A DNA stretch of 64,000 nt from Pseudorhizobium flavum (GTDB lineage: Bacteria > Pseudomonadota > Alphaproteobacteria > Rhizobiales > Rhizobiaceae). Position 1 is the stretch's first letter. Every line of letters starts with the position of its first letter. Below, piece after piece: positions 24,269 through 32,015 of this stretch. Under the pieces are notes generated by a model. It was not told where the DNA came from and searched no databases. It saw nothing but the letters and a program-made list of their open reading frames with translations. The stretch spans positions 1,054,001 through 1,118,000 of the forward strand of contig NZ_LR723670.1 of the NCBI RefSeq assembly GCF_902502825.2. Reading direction: 5' to 3'. The position numbers and the translations under genes were made by a program.

Positions 24269-25444
24269 ATGAAATCTCCATTCACGCTGCCGTGGCGAGG
24301 CCCCGGCAGGAGAGAACCTGTGGCCGGCGCACCGGTTGTCGAAGCCAAGGCGGCGACTGCCTTTGCGCTCGTTGCCGGCGACGGCATCGCCCACTGGTCC
24401 GGCCGCTCCTATGGCGGGCTGGCACGCGCAGGCTTCATGAAGAACCCGGTGGCGCATCGGGCCGTGCGGCTGGTGGCGGTGGCCGCAGCCTCGGTGCCGT
24501 GGCTTGCCTATGAGGGCGAGGCGGAGGTGAGCGCACATCCGGCGCTGGCGCTGCTTTCGCAGCCGAACGGGCGGCAGGCGGGGCCGGACTTCTTCGAGGT
24601 GCTCTACGGCCACCTGATGCTCTCCGGCAATGCCAATGTCGAGCCGCTGGTGCTGGGCGACGCTCTGCGGGAACTGCATCTGTTGCGGCCGGACCGGGTG
24701 AGCGTGGTAGAGGGCCGCGACGGCTGGATCACCGCCTATGACTACCGGGCGGGCAGTGTGAGCCGTCGACTGCCGGCGGAGAGCGAGGGGCGGCTTTCGC
24801 TCCTGCACCTGAAACTCTTCCATCCGCTTGACGACCATCTGGGCTTTCCGCCGCTGGCGGCTGCCGGTGCTGCGCTCGACCTGCACAATGCGGCGGGCGA
24901 ATGGAACAAGGCGCTGCTCGACAATTCCGCCCGACCCTCCGGGGCGCTGGTCTACCAGCCGAAGGAGGGCGGCAATCTTTCCGCCGACCAGTACGAGCGG
25001 CTGAAGGCGGAGCTCGAAAGCGGCTATGCCGGCGCCGTCAATGCTGGCCGGCCGCTGCTGCTCGAAGGCGGGCTGGACTGGAAGTCGATGGGCCTGTCAC
25101 CAAAGGACATGGATTTCATCGAGGCGAAGAACGCCGCCGCCCGCGACATTGCGCTGTCGCTCGGCGTGCCGCCGATGCTGATGGGCATTCCAGGTGACAA
25201 TACCTATGCGAACTACCAGGAAGCCAACCGCGCCTTCTACCGGCTGACGGTGGTGCCGCTCCTGACGCGCACGGCGGCGAGCTTCTCCGCCTGGCTGTCG
25301 GAGGTTTATGGAGAGGCGATAAGGCTGGAGCCGGACCTCGACCCCATCGCGGGCTTGTCCGCAGAGCGGGATGCGCTCTGGGCAAGGGTGGGGGCGGCGG
25401 CGTTCTTGACGGAGGAGGAGAAGCGGCAGGCGGTGGGGTATTGA
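24269..25444 (+). CDS. GTA g3: HK97-type portal protein
   Basis: This 391-residue portal protein (rcc01684 homologue) would form the dodecameric ring at the head vertex through which DNA enters. Family segments include MKNPVAHRAVRLVAVAAASVP, LMLSGNANVEPL, the wing and stem helices around FHPLDDHLGFPPLAAAG, and the C-terminal LSLGVPPMLMGIPGDNTYANYQEANRAFYR. The ATG at 24269 has AAAGGA upstream; an in-frame ATG at 24239 is less likely. The length is typical. Confidence 0.93.
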   Translation: MKSPFTLPWRGPGRREPVAGAPVVEAKAATAFALVAGDGIAHWSGRSYGGLARAGFMKNPVAHRAVRLVAVAAASVPWLAYEGEAEVSAHPALALLSQPNGRQAGPDFFEVLYGHLMLSGNANVEPLVLGDALRELHLLRPDRVSVVEGRDGWITAYDYRAGSVSRRLPAESEGRLSLLHLKLFHPLDDHLGFPPLAAAGAALDLHNAAGEWNKALLDNSARPSGALVYQPKEGGNLSADQYERLKAELESGYAGAVNAGRPLLLEGGLDWKSMGLSPKDMDFIEAKNAAARDIALSLGVPPMLMGIPGDNTYANYQEANRAFYRLTVVPLLTRTAASFSAWLSEVYGEAIRLEPDLDPIAGLSAERDALWARVGAAAFLTEEEKRQAVGY

Positions 25445-25481
25445 GGGCGGGTTGCCGGAACCGGGGAAGGGGCGTAAGATT

Positions 25482-25500
25482 TGTAATACGTCGTATTACA
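25482..25500 (+). promoter_or_regulatory. perfect palindromic operator of the toxin-antitoxin pair
   Basis: TGTAATACG-T-CGTATTACA has perfect 9-bp arms and lies 13 nt before the antitoxin ATG, overlapping its promoter region. RHH antitoxins such as ParD bind palindromes of this sort, alone or with the toxin, to repress their own operon. Confidence 0.75.
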
Positions 25501-25513
25501 ACAGGAGCAGACC

Positions 25514-25777
25514 ATGGCCGATAAACCCGCTCTGTCCGATCCGATCACCCTGCGGCTGCCGCTGGATATTCTCGAGGATGTCGAAAAGATTGCCGAGACC
25601 GCGGATCGTAGCCGGTCCTGGGTGATCGTGCGGGCGCTGAAATATTATCTGATGGCGGAGGGCAATGACATTCTGCAGATCCGCAAGGGCGAAGAGCAAA
25701 TTGCACGCGGCGAAACCGTGGATGCAGAGGAGCTGTTTGCGGATTTGCTCGGTGAGGCAAAGAGTGATGCTGCCTGA
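25514..25777 (+). CDS. ParD-like RHH antitoxin
   Basis: This 87-residue antitoxin has an N-terminal ribbon-helix-helix DNA-binding fold (ITLRLPLDILEDVEKIAETADRSRSWVIVRALKYYL) and an acidic, probably disordered C-terminal half that would wrap the toxin. AGGAG precedes the ATG. Its stop overlaps the toxin start (TGATG), so the pair is translationally coupled. The module lies inside the GTA-like cluster between g3 and g3.5, which is not canonical. Confidence 0.88.
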   Translation: MADKPALSDPITLRLPLDILEDVEKIAETADRSRSWVIVRALKYYLMAEGNDILQIRKGEEQIARGETVDAEELFADLLGEAKSDAA

Positions 25778-26076
25778 TGCGCATCAAGCTTTCCAAGAAT
25801 GCGACGCTGTTTCTGAGGAATGAGCATCGGTACCTGAGTCAATTCAACCCACGGGCGGCGGATAATGTTCTGCGCCAATTGCGGGCAGCGTTGCGCATGC
25901 TTGCCGAATACCCGCAGGCGGGAAGCGCCGAAGGGCCGCTGGACGGCAGGCGACGCTTCGTCTCGGGAGATTATGTCATCGACTACCGATCTGCGAGCAG
26001 GCTCCTGGAGGTCTCACACATTCGCCACGGACGGCAGCTGCCTCCGCTCAAAAAGGGTGCCGATGTGGATCTGTGA
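25777..26076 (+). CDS. ParE/RelE-superfamily toxin
   Basis: This 99-residue toxin has the ParE-like pattern: helices in RYLSQFNPRAADNVLRQLRAALRMLAEYPQAGS, then the beta strands RRFVSGDYVIDYRSASRLLEVSHIRHGRQ. ParE toxins target DNA gyrase, whereas RelE relatives cut mRNA at the ribosome; which applies cannot be read from the sequence. The tail IRHGRQLPP is typical of the ParE branch. It is coupled to the antitoxin upstream. Confidence 0.88.
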   Translation: MRIKLSKNATLFLRNEHRYLSQFNPRAADNVLRQLRAALRMLAEYPQAGSAEGPLDGRRRFVSGDYVIDYRSASRLLEVSHIRHGRQLPPLKKGADVDL

Positions 26077-26160
26077 GAACCAGATCTGCGGATTTAACGA
26101 GATAAGCCCTTCATCCATCACGTGAAGAACCGGAATCGCTGCACGAACATCCCGGGCCAA

Positions 26161-26178
26161 CCGATTCAAATGAATCGG
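26161..26178 (+). promoter_or_regulatory. palindrome with two symmetric GANTC sites upstream of g3.5
   Basis: CCGATTCAAATGAATCGG has perfect 8-bp arms and contains GATTC and GAATC, both CcrM methylation sites. A third GANTC lies at 26133-26137. It is in the 180-bp gap between the toxin gene and g3.5. It could be an operator or a methylation-sensitive promoter element for the capsid and tail genes downstream. Confidence 0.4.
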
Positions 26179-26256
26179 CAATCGGATGCCGGGGCGGCGG
26201 GGCGGTGATCGCCGGCCGCTGGTCCATGCGTTCATCCTAATCAAGGAAGATTAACA

Positions 26257-26574
26257 ATGGCTGACCTTGGCAACGAGGCTGGCGTCCTGGCGGCGAAGGC
26301 GGCCGGGGCGGCGGCGGGTGCGGGTGTTTCGCTCATCTACCTGTTGCCGAAGAGCCGGCGCGAGGCGGCGAGCCGCTTCTTCACTGGGCTCTGCTGCGGG
26401 CTGATCTTCGGCAAGCCGGCCGGGCTGTGGCTCTCCGACCGGATGGGGATCGCGGACGAGCTGACCGGGCTGGAAATTTCACTTACCGGCTCAGCGGCGG
26501 CAAGCCTGCTCGCCTGGTGGGTGCTCGGCGCGCTCGTGCGCGTGGCGGAGCGATGGGGCAAGCGGGCGGGCTGA
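26257..26574 (+). CDS. GTA g3.5-like protein (DUF6107-like)
   Basis: This 105-residue protein sits between the portal and protease genes at the position of RcGTA g3.5. It starts with an Ala/Gly-rich helix (LAAKAAGAAAGAGVSLIYLLP), then RREAASRFFTGLCCGLIFG and a C-terminal hydrophobic stretch, so it is probably a small membrane protein with two or three helices. I associate it with DUF6107 of rhizobial GTA clusters. The function is unknown. AAGGAAG precedes the ATG. Confidence 0.75.
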   Translation: MADLGNEAGVLAAKAAGAAAGAGVSLIYLLPKSRREAASRFFTGLCCGLIFGKPAGLWLSDRMGIADELTGLEISLTGSAAASLLAWWVLGALVRVAERWGKRAG

Positions 26575-26621
26575 TCCTCCGCCGGCTCTCGAACAGACAA
26601 TCACGATCGCAGGAGACTTTC

Positions 26622-27239
26622 ATGCACGCTCACCGCGGGCCCCGCATTCCTATGGGCGCATCCACGCGCCCGATACTGCGCCCGAGTGCGCGGAAGTTCG
26701 CCAATCTGGAACTGGCGGGTGTTTCCGGCGACGGGACGTTCTCGGGCTATGCCTCGGTGTTCGGCGAGGTCGATCTCGGCAAGGACAGGATCGAGCGCGG
26801 CGCCTTTGCCAATTCGCTGGCGGAACGCGGCGCGCGCGGCGTGCGCATGCTCTATCAGCATGATCCGGCAGAGCCGATCGGCGCCTGGACGGTGATCCGA
26901 GAGGATGCCCGCGGGCTTTATGTCGAGGGGCGGCTTTCGCCGGGCGTCGGTCGCGCGGCTGAGGTCTTCTCGCTGATGAAGTCCGGGGCGCTCGACGGGC
27001 TGTCGATCGGCTTCCGGACGGTGAAGGCGCGTTCCGACCCGAAGAGCGGGGTGCGCCGCATCCTGGAGGCGGACCTCTGGGAAATCTCGGTGGTGACCTT
27101 CCCGATGCTGCCCTCGGCGCGCGTCTCCGACGTCAAGCATGCGCGGTTCTTCCGCGACCGGGAAACTGAACTCGTCCGCCAGATGCGGCGGGCGGCGAAG
27201 ATGATGTTGAAACCCAGCTTCAAAGGAAAAGCGACATGA
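26622..27239 (+). CDS. GTA g4: HK97-family prohead protease
   Basis: This 205-residue serine protease trims the capsid scaffold during head maturation. The herpes-assemblin/HK97-type catalytic pair is His80 (MLYQHDPAEPIG) and Ser128 (GALDGLSIGF), and the family opening FSGYASVFGEVDLGKDRIERGAF is intact. AGGAGA lies 5 nt before the ATG at 26622. The stop overlaps the capsid start (ATGA), fixing both ends. Confidence 0.93.
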   Translation: MHAHRGPRIPMGASTRPILRPSARKFANLELAGVSGDGTFSGYASVFGEVDLGKDRIERGAFANSLAERGARGVRMLYQHDPAEPIGAWTVIREDARGLYVEGRLSPGVGRAAEVFSLMKSGALDGLSIGFRTVKARSDPKSGVRRILEADLWEISVVTFPMLPSARVSDVKHARFFRDRETELVRQMRRAAKMMLKPSFKGKAT

Positions 27240-28507
27240 CGGACATGGCAAAGACGGCGCCCGAGGTGAAGGCCCCCGAAATCAAGGGAGTGCCGGAAAC
27301 GGTGACGGCGGCCTTCGACGAGTTCATGGAGGCCTTCGAGGCCTTCAAGGACGTCAACGACCGGCGGCTCGGCGAGATCGAGCAGAAGCTGTCGGCCGAC
27401 GTCGTGACGCGCGACAAGATGGACCGCATCAACCGGGCGATGGACGAGCAGAAGAAGGTGCTCGACCAGATGCTCCTGAAGAAGGCGCGGCCGGCGCTGG
27501 GGTCGGGGCAAGGATGCGAGCTTTCGCCCGAGGCCGAGGAGCACAAGGCCGCCTTCGACGCCTATGTGCGCCGGGGCGACGAGGCGGGGCTGCGCGAGCT
27601 GGAGGCAAAGGCATTTTCCGCGACGACCGGTGCCGATGGCGGATACCTGGTGCCGCCTGAGACGGACAACGAGATCGGCCGGCGGGTTTCGGTCGTCTCG
27701 CCCATGCGGGCGCTTTCCACCGTGCGAACCGTCTCCACGTCCGTCCTGAAGAAGCCGTTCGCCACCGCCGGACTCTCCACTGGTTGGGTGGCCGAGACGG
27801 CGGCGCGGCCGCAGACGAACACCCCGCAGCTTGCCGAACTCTCCTTCCCGACCATGGAGCTTTACGCCATGCCGGCGGCGACGCAGGCGCTGCTGGACGA
27901 TGCGGCCGTCGACATCGAGGCCTGGATTGCCGGCGAGGTGGATATCGTCTTCGCCGAGCAGGAGGGCGACGCCTTCATCCGCGGCGACGGGGTGAACAAG
28001 CCGAAGGGCTTCCTCACCTATACCGCGGTGGCGGAGAACACCTGGACCTGGGGCAATCTCGGTTACGTCGCGACCGGTGCGGCAGGCGCCTGGAAGACGA
28101 CGGGCCCATCCGACACGCTGGTGGACGTCATCTATGCGCTGAAGGCCGGGCACCGCCAGAACGGCACCTTCATGATGAACCGCAAGACGCAAGCTGACGT
28201 GCGCAAGTTCAAGGATGCCGACGGCAACTACCTCTGGCGGCCGCCAGCGAGTGCCGGGCAGCCGGCCTCGCTGATGTGCTTCCCGATCGCCGAGGCCGAG
28301 GAGATGCCGGATGTCGGCGCCAATGCGCTTGCGGTCGCCTTCGGCGACTTCCGTGCCGGCTATCTCGTGGTGGACAGGGCCGGCGTGCGCATCCTGCGCG
28401 ACCCGTATTCGGCCAAGCCCTACGTGCTGTTCTACACGACCAAGCGCGTCGGCGGCGGGGTGCAGAACTTCGAGGCAATCAAGCTGGTGAAGTTTGCGGC
28501 GAGCTAA
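27236..28507 (+). CDS. GTA g5: HK97-type major capsid protein
   Basis: This 423-residue capsid precursor would be processed by the protease upstream. The first ~110 residues are charged and helical (FDEFMEAFEAFKDVNDRRLGEIEQKL), the expected delta/scaffold domain. The mature shell begins around residue 120-130 (FSATTGADGGYLVPPETDNEIGR), followed by the HK97 fold with MELYAMPAATQALLDDAAVD, QEGDAFIRGDGVNKPKG and the C-terminal DRAGVRILRDPYSAKPYVLFYTTKRVGG. The length is typical for RcGTA gp5 relatives (about 400). Confidence 0.95.
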   Translation: MTDMAKTAPEVKAPEIKGVPETVTAAFDEFMEAFEAFKDVNDRRLGEIEQKLSADVVTRDKMDRINRAMDEQKKVLDQMLLKKARPALGSGQGCELSPEAEEHKAAFDAYVRRGDEAGLRELEAKAFSATTGADGGYLVPPETDNEIGRRVSVVSPMRALSTVRTVSTSVLKKPFATAGLSTGWVAETAARPQTNTPQLAELSFPTMELYAMPAATQALLDDAAVDIEAWIAGEVDIVFAEQEGDAFIRGDGVNKPKGFLTYTAVAENTWTWGNLGYVATGAAGAWKTTGPSDTLVDVIYALKAGHRQNGTFMMNRKTQADVRKFKDADGNYLWRPPASAGQPASLMCFPIAEAEEMPDVGANALAVAFGDFRAGYLVVDRAGVRILRDPYSAKPYVLFYTTKRVGGGVQNFEAIKLVKFAAS

Positions 28508-28517
28508 TCGCCGATAT

Positions 28518-28689
28518 CCCTCACCAAGTTCGCCCCGCCAATCGGCTTTGCCTCTTGGGGCGAACTATCCTCTCCCACCAAGGGAGAGGAACCAGTGCCG
28601 CGCCCTCGGCGCCTTCCCTCTCCCCTTGTGGGAGAGGTCACAAAATCATGTCCTTAGCACAGCTAAGTCATAGATTTTGTTGGTGAGGG
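28518..28689. repeat. 172-bp rhizobial repeat element with 10-bp terminal inverted repeats
   Basis: The ends CCCTCACCAA (28518-28527) and TTGGTGAGGG (28680-28689) are perfect inverted repeats. Inside are CCTCTCCCACCAAGGGAGAGG, a second CCTCTCC...GGAGAGG hairpin, and the palindromic block ACAAAATC (28640-28647) / GATTTTGT (28673-28680) around a GCTAAG core. There is no coding potential. It looks like a rhizobial mosaic or MITE-like element. It separates the capsid gene from g6, and its right end supplies a GAGGGG that could act as SD for a GTG at 28694. Confidence 0.7.
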
Positions 28690-28732
28690 GGCCGTGGCGA
28701 CGGACTTTCCCCAATCATTTTCGGACACCCCA

Positions 28733-29272
28733 ATGACCTATGCCCAGACCACTCCGCCCGCCGCGGAGCCGCTGACGCTTGCCGAGGTGAGGGCGCATCT
28801 GCGTCTTGATGACACGCAAGAGGATGCGCTGCTCTCCTCACTCATCGCCACGGCGCGCGAGCACCTGGAGCGCGAGACCGGGCTCTGCCTGATGGCACAG
28901 GCCTGGCGGCTCTATCTCGACGACTGGCCGACGGACGGCATCATCCGCATCGCGAAATCGCCGGTGCAAGCGATTCAGACTGTTACTGTTTTCGATGCGG
29001 ACGGTGCGCCGCTTCACGTTCCGCTTGAAGATCATCTTCTCGACGGGGCGGGGCGGCCGGCGCGGCTCTGGCTGCGCAATCCGCGGGCGCCGGGCCAGGC
29101 ACTGAACGGCATCGAGATCGAGTTTTCAGCCGGCTTCGGCGAGGCCGGAACCGACGTGCCGGATACGCTGAAGCGAGCGATGCTGATCCATATCGGCCAC
29201 ATGTTCGCCTTCCGCGGGGTGGTCTCGCCCGACAGCAGCCCGCAGGCGTTCCCGCCGGCTACGAGCGGCTGA
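28733..29272 (+). CDS. GTA g6: head-tail connector (apparent 3' frameshift)
   Basis: This homologue of the RcGTA g6/HK97 gp6 adaptor binds below the portal. Residues 1-165 are a normal family domain (LTLAEVRAHLRLDDTQEDALLSSLI, IEIEFSAGFGEAG). After SPD (to 29233) the frame runs into PPATSG and stops at 29272. Reading one base back instead continues QQPAGVPAGYERLIAPFRMR (then RL) and stops at 29301, overlapping the g7 ATG exactly as in a coupled operon. This implies a lost C near 29233/29234. GTG 28694 is an alternative start. The product may lack its C-terminal ~20 residues. Confidence 0.82.
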   Translation: MTYAQTTPPAAEPLTLAEVRAHLRLDDTQEDALLSSLIATAREHLERETGLCLMAQAWRLYLDDWPTDGIIRIAKSPVQAIQTVTVFDADGAPLHVPLEDHLLDGAGRPARLWLRNPRAPGQALNGIEIEFSAGFGEAGTDVPDTLKRAMLIHIGHMFAFRGVVSPDSSPQAFPPATSG

Positions 29273-29300
29273 TCGCGCCGTTTCGGATGCGGAGGCTGTG

Positions 29301-29633
29301 ATGACCCACATCTTCGATCCGGGACGAATGACCGCGCGGCTGGTGCTCGAGGCGCCGGTGGAGATGCCCGACGGGCAGGGCGGCGCGGCGGTGACCTGGC
29401 AGGCGGTGCGCTCGCTCTGGGCGCGGGTGGAGCCCGTGCGGGTTTCGGAGCGGCAGGAGGCGGGGGCGGAAAGCGCCACCATCAGCCACCGCATCTGGAT
29501 CTGGTTTCGCGAAGACGTCGTGGCGGGGCAGCGGTTCCGGAAGGGTGCGCGGCTGTTCGCCGTCAAGCTGGTGCGCGATCCGGACGAGACGCGGCGCTTT
29601 CTCGTCTGCCATTGCGAGGAGGCGGCAGGATGA
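29301..29633 (+). CDS. GTA g7: head-tail adaptor/closure protein
   Basis: This 110-residue protein resembles phage SPP1 gp16-type head completion proteins: GRMTARLVLEAPVEMPDGQGGAAVTWQ and VWARVEPVRVSERQEAG are typical openings of the family (the window has LWARV), and FREDVVAGQRFRKGARLFAVK follows. The ATG at 29301 has GGAGG (29291-29295) upstream. Its stop overlaps the g8 start (ATGA). It would seal the connector before tail joining. Confidence 0.88.
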   Translation: MTHIFDPGRMTARLVLEAPVEMPDGQGGAAVTWQAVRSLWARVEPVRVSERQEAGAESATISHRIWIWFREDVVAGQRFRKGARLFAVKLVRDPDETRRFLVCHCEEAAG

Positions 29634-30049
29634 GCGCGACAAATGCATTGCTGGTGGCGATCCATGCGCGGCTTGCCGCCGATCCCCAGCTTGTGGCGAT
29701 GATCGGCACGAATGGGATCCGCGACCGGCTGCTGCCGCGCCCGGTGCTGCCTGCGCTCGTCGTAGGCGAGATGGAGACGCGCGACTATTCCACCGCCACC
29801 GAGGCAGGCGAGGAGCATCGGCTGGTGCTGGAGGTCTGGTCTGAGGCGGCCGGACGGCGAGAGGCCGAGGAGCTTGCCGAACGGGTGCGGGTGCTGCTGC
29901 AGGATGCGGCGCTGACCCTGGCCGGCCACGCGCTGGTGAGCCTGGCGCATGAGCGGACACGCACGCGCCGGCAGGCGAATGCGAAGCTGTTTCTGGCCGA
30001 GCTGCGGTTCAGGGCGGTGACGGAGCCACTGGAGCCTGTCTCGCCATAG
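29630..30049 (+). CDS. GTA g8: DUF3168 tail-completion protein
   Basis: This 139-residue DUF3168 protein corresponds to rcc01690. It starts with a helical LLVAIHARLAADPQLVAMIG and then RDRLLPRPVLPALVVGEMETRDYSTA, characteristic of the family, whose members act as tail terminators that connect the tail tube to the head. The ATG at 29630 overlaps the g7 stop. The frame also opens at 29612, but that GTG has no separate support. Confidence 0.9.
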   Translation: MSATNALLVAIHARLAADPQLVAMIGTNGIRDRLLPRPVLPALVVGEMETRDYSTATEAGEEHRLVLEVWSEAAGRREAEELAERVRVLLQDAALTLAGHALVSLAHERTRTRRQANAKLFLAELRFRAVTEPLEPVSP

Positions 30050-30087
30050 GCATCGCGGGCTTACTCACACAGGAAAGGAACGGGATA

Positions 30088-30495
30088 ATGGTGGCGCAGA
30101 AGGGCAAGGACCTGCTCTTGAAGATCGACAGCGGCGGCAGCTATGTGACGGTGGCCGGCCTGAGGTCGCGGCGGCTGGCGTTCAATGCCGAGACAGTGGA
30201 TGTGACGGATGCCGAAAGCGCCGGGCGCTGGCGGGAACTTCTCGGCGGCGCCGGCGTGCAACGCGCCTCGCTGACGGGGGCGGGCCTGTTCAAGGACCAG
30301 GCGAGCGACGCGCTGGTCCGCCAAGCCTTCTTTGCCGGCTCGATCCTCTCCTGGCAGGTGCTGATCCCGGATTTCGGCACGGTGACCGGACCGTTCCAGA
30401 TCACGGCGCTGGAATATTCGGGCGAGCACAATGGCGAGCTGCGCTTCGAACTGGCGCTTGAATCGGCAGGCCAGTTAAGTTTTGGGGCGCTCTGA
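30088..30495 (+). CDS. GTA g9: major tail tube protein (TP901-1 type)
   Basis: This 135-residue major tail protein polymerises into the tail tube. Family features are the N-terminal QKGKDLLLKIDSGGSYVTVAGLRSRRLAFNAETVDVTDAESAGRW, GGAGVQRASLTGAGLFKD, and the C-terminal SGEHNGELRFELALESAG. AGGAAAGG precedes the ATG. Its stop overlaps the g10 start (TGATG). Confidence 0.93.
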   Translation: MVAQKGKDLLLKIDSGGSYVTVAGLRSRRLAFNAETVDVTDAESAGRWRELLGGAGVQRASLTGAGLFKDQASDALVRQAFFAGSILSWQVLIPDFGTVTGPFQITALEYSGEHNGELRFELALESAGQLSFGAL

Positions 30496-30845
30496 TGGGT
30501 GCGGGCGCAAGGGCGAACCGCAAGCGCGGCGAGGTGGAGGCGGTGATCGACGGAGAGCGGCGCGTGCTCTGCCTGACGCTCGGCAGCCTGGCGGAACTGG
30601 AAACGGCCTTCGGCGCCGGCGATCTCGGCGGCCTTGCCGAACGCTTCTCCTCGGGCCGGATGAAGGCGGCCGACATGATCCGCATCCTGGGCGCCGGGCT
30701 CAGGGGCGCCGGCAATCTTTATTCCGATGACGAGGTGGCGGCGATGAGCGTGGAAGGCGGTATTGCCGGCTGCGCAAGGGTGGTCGGCGAACTGCTGGTG
30801 GCGACGTTTGGGCCAGCGCAGGAGGCAGCCTCGCCGGACCCTTGA
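30495..30845 (+). CDS. GTA g10: tail assembly chaperone (GTA_gp10 family)
   Basis: This 116-residue member of the GTA gp10 family of tail-assembly chaperones is analogous to lambda gpG. KRGEVEAVIDGERRVLCLTLGSLAELETAFG is the family core. The start codon overlaps the g9 stop. The chaperone would keep the tape-measure protein soluble before tube assembly. Confidence 0.9.
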   Translation: MGAGARANRKRGEVEAVIDGERRVLCLTLGSLAELETAFGAGDLGGLAERFSSGRMKAADMIRILGAGLRGAGNLYSDDEVAAMSVEGGIAGCARVVGELLVATFGPAQEAASPDP

Positions 30846-31075
30846 GGGCCGCAGCCGGCGGGAGGGGTGCCGAACCGTTTCCCTGGGAGGCGGCGATGCA
30901 TGCCGGCCTCTGCCTGCTGCGGCTTTCTCCCGACATATTCTGGCGCCTGACGCCGGTGGAGTTTTTTGCGATGACCGGTGGGCTGCGGCCGAGGCGGCCG
31001 GAGATGGCGCGGGACGGGCTCGAGGGCTTGATGAGGCGGTTTCCGGATGGAGCGGCGTGTGGGCGAGGAGGGTGA
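30842..31075 (+). CDS. GTA g10.1: rcc01693-like tail assembly chaperone
   Basis: This 77-residue protein has the pattern FPWEAAMHAGLCLLRLSPDIFWRLTPVEF of the rcc01693 group, a phage tail chaperone of lambda gpT type. The predicted start is a TTG at 30842 overlapping the g10 stop. No ATG lies upstream of the conserved core, and ATG 30896 would cut into it. The end (GLMRRFPDGA) is typical. In a canonical cluster g11 follows directly; here a 2.9-kb insert does. Confidence 0.82.
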   Translation: MRAAAGGRGAEPFPWEAAMHAGLCLLRLSPDIFWRLTPVEFFAMTGGLRPRRPEMARDGLEGLMRRFPDGAACGRGG

Positions 31076-31219
31076 GGCCGTTTTCGCCGCTCGGGCTGAT
31101 CCGCTGTTTCGAGGGTGAGGCGAGCGTCTTATTTCGGCTCGAAGTGGACGTTGACAATCGAGTGTCGTTGAACTCCTTTGCCAGACGAATGCCCCGTTGT
31201 GTCAGCCTGACTAGATACC

Positions 31220-31576
31220 ATGAGCTATCAAGCCACGAAAATTCGGTTGACGTGCGATGAGCTGATAGTGCGAGCTTGGGCGAGCTTCATGAAGGAGCAT
31301 CTTGACGAAGTTTCAGCCGCCCTTCGCAGCGAGAACGTGCGACATGAAATGTGGTTCTTGGGCCGAGATACTTCCCTATACGTGATAGGCGTCATGGACG
31401 TGGACGATCATCGTGCGTCGCAAAAAGTCGCAGCCGACTCACGCTTGAAAGTGGACGACGTACATCGAGAGTTCAAGAAATTTTGGGACAGAGGAAGTGT
31501 CCTGCGGTTGTCCATCAATCCGGCTACCGCCCCTGATTTCGAGGAGTGCGAGTTGCTTTTCGAGGCACATAGCTGA
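31220..31576 (+). CDS. DUF6176-like hypothetical protein
   Basis: This 118-residue soluble protein reads IRLTCDELIVRAWASFMKEHLDEVSAALRSENVRHEMWFL, then YVIGVMDVDDH and FKKFWDRGSVLRLSINPAT, which I associate with DUF6176, a small ferredoxin-like alpha/beta family of unknown function. The local sequence is less GC-rich than the GTA genes on both sides, consistent with later acquisition. The SD is weak. It is the leftmost gene of the insert between g10.1 and g11. Confidence 0.65.
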   Translation: MSYQATKIRLTCDELIVRAWASFMKEHLDEVSAALRSENVRHEMWFLGRDTSLYVIGVMDVDDHRASQKVAADSRLKVDDVHREFKKFWDRGSVLRLSINPATAPDFEECELLFEAHS

Positions 31577-31667
31577 CGCCCGCCTTCGGCCCAAAGCGGA
31601 CCCAATGACCGAGAAGGTAGGGCAGCCTGCCGCCCGCATCTCGGTCATTGAGGTCGGTGACGAAGGA

Positions 31668-32015
31668 CTATTCCGCTTCGGCCCAGTGAGGATACGTAAC
31701 ATAGGCGGTGAGCGCGCCTTCCGAGTGAGAGCGGATCACGACCGCGTTGCCCTTTGGCATGTAGATGATCTCGCCGGGCACCGCGGTCAGGGTCTCCCCA
31801 TTGGCTTCCACCGAAACCCTTCCCTCCAGGACCACCATGACGTCGTCGACGACGATATTGGTTTCCATGACCTGGTCGGGGCCATACTTTCCATACCCGA
31901 CCGTGACCGGCCCCCCCTGCCGCTGATCCGCCAGGTTCGCGGCAAAGATGTCGGCGTCCTGCCCAGGCGAGCGTTCGAATATGGCATCAGCCGGTTCAAA
32001 TCTGAGGACTTTCAT
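31668..32015 (-). CDS. cupin-domain protein
   Basis: This 115-residue single cupin barrel starts KVLRFEPADAIFERSPGQDADIF. Its core strands are DVMVVLEGRVSVEANGETLTAVPGEIIYMPKGNAVVIRS, resembling EutQ-like cupins. The usual His metal ligands of cupin motif 1 are missing (Thr/Asn/Val-rich instead), so metal-dependent catalysis is doubtful. GAAAGGAAAG lies before the ATG. It overlaps the upstream TetR gene by 20 nt and is surely cotranscribed with it. Confidence 0.85.
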   Translation of the reverse strand: MKVLRFEPADAIFERSPGQDADIFAANLADQRQGGPVTVGYGKYGPDQVMETNIVVDDVMVVLEGRVSVEANGETLTAVPGEIIYMPKGNAVVIRSHSEGALTAYVTYPHWAEAE

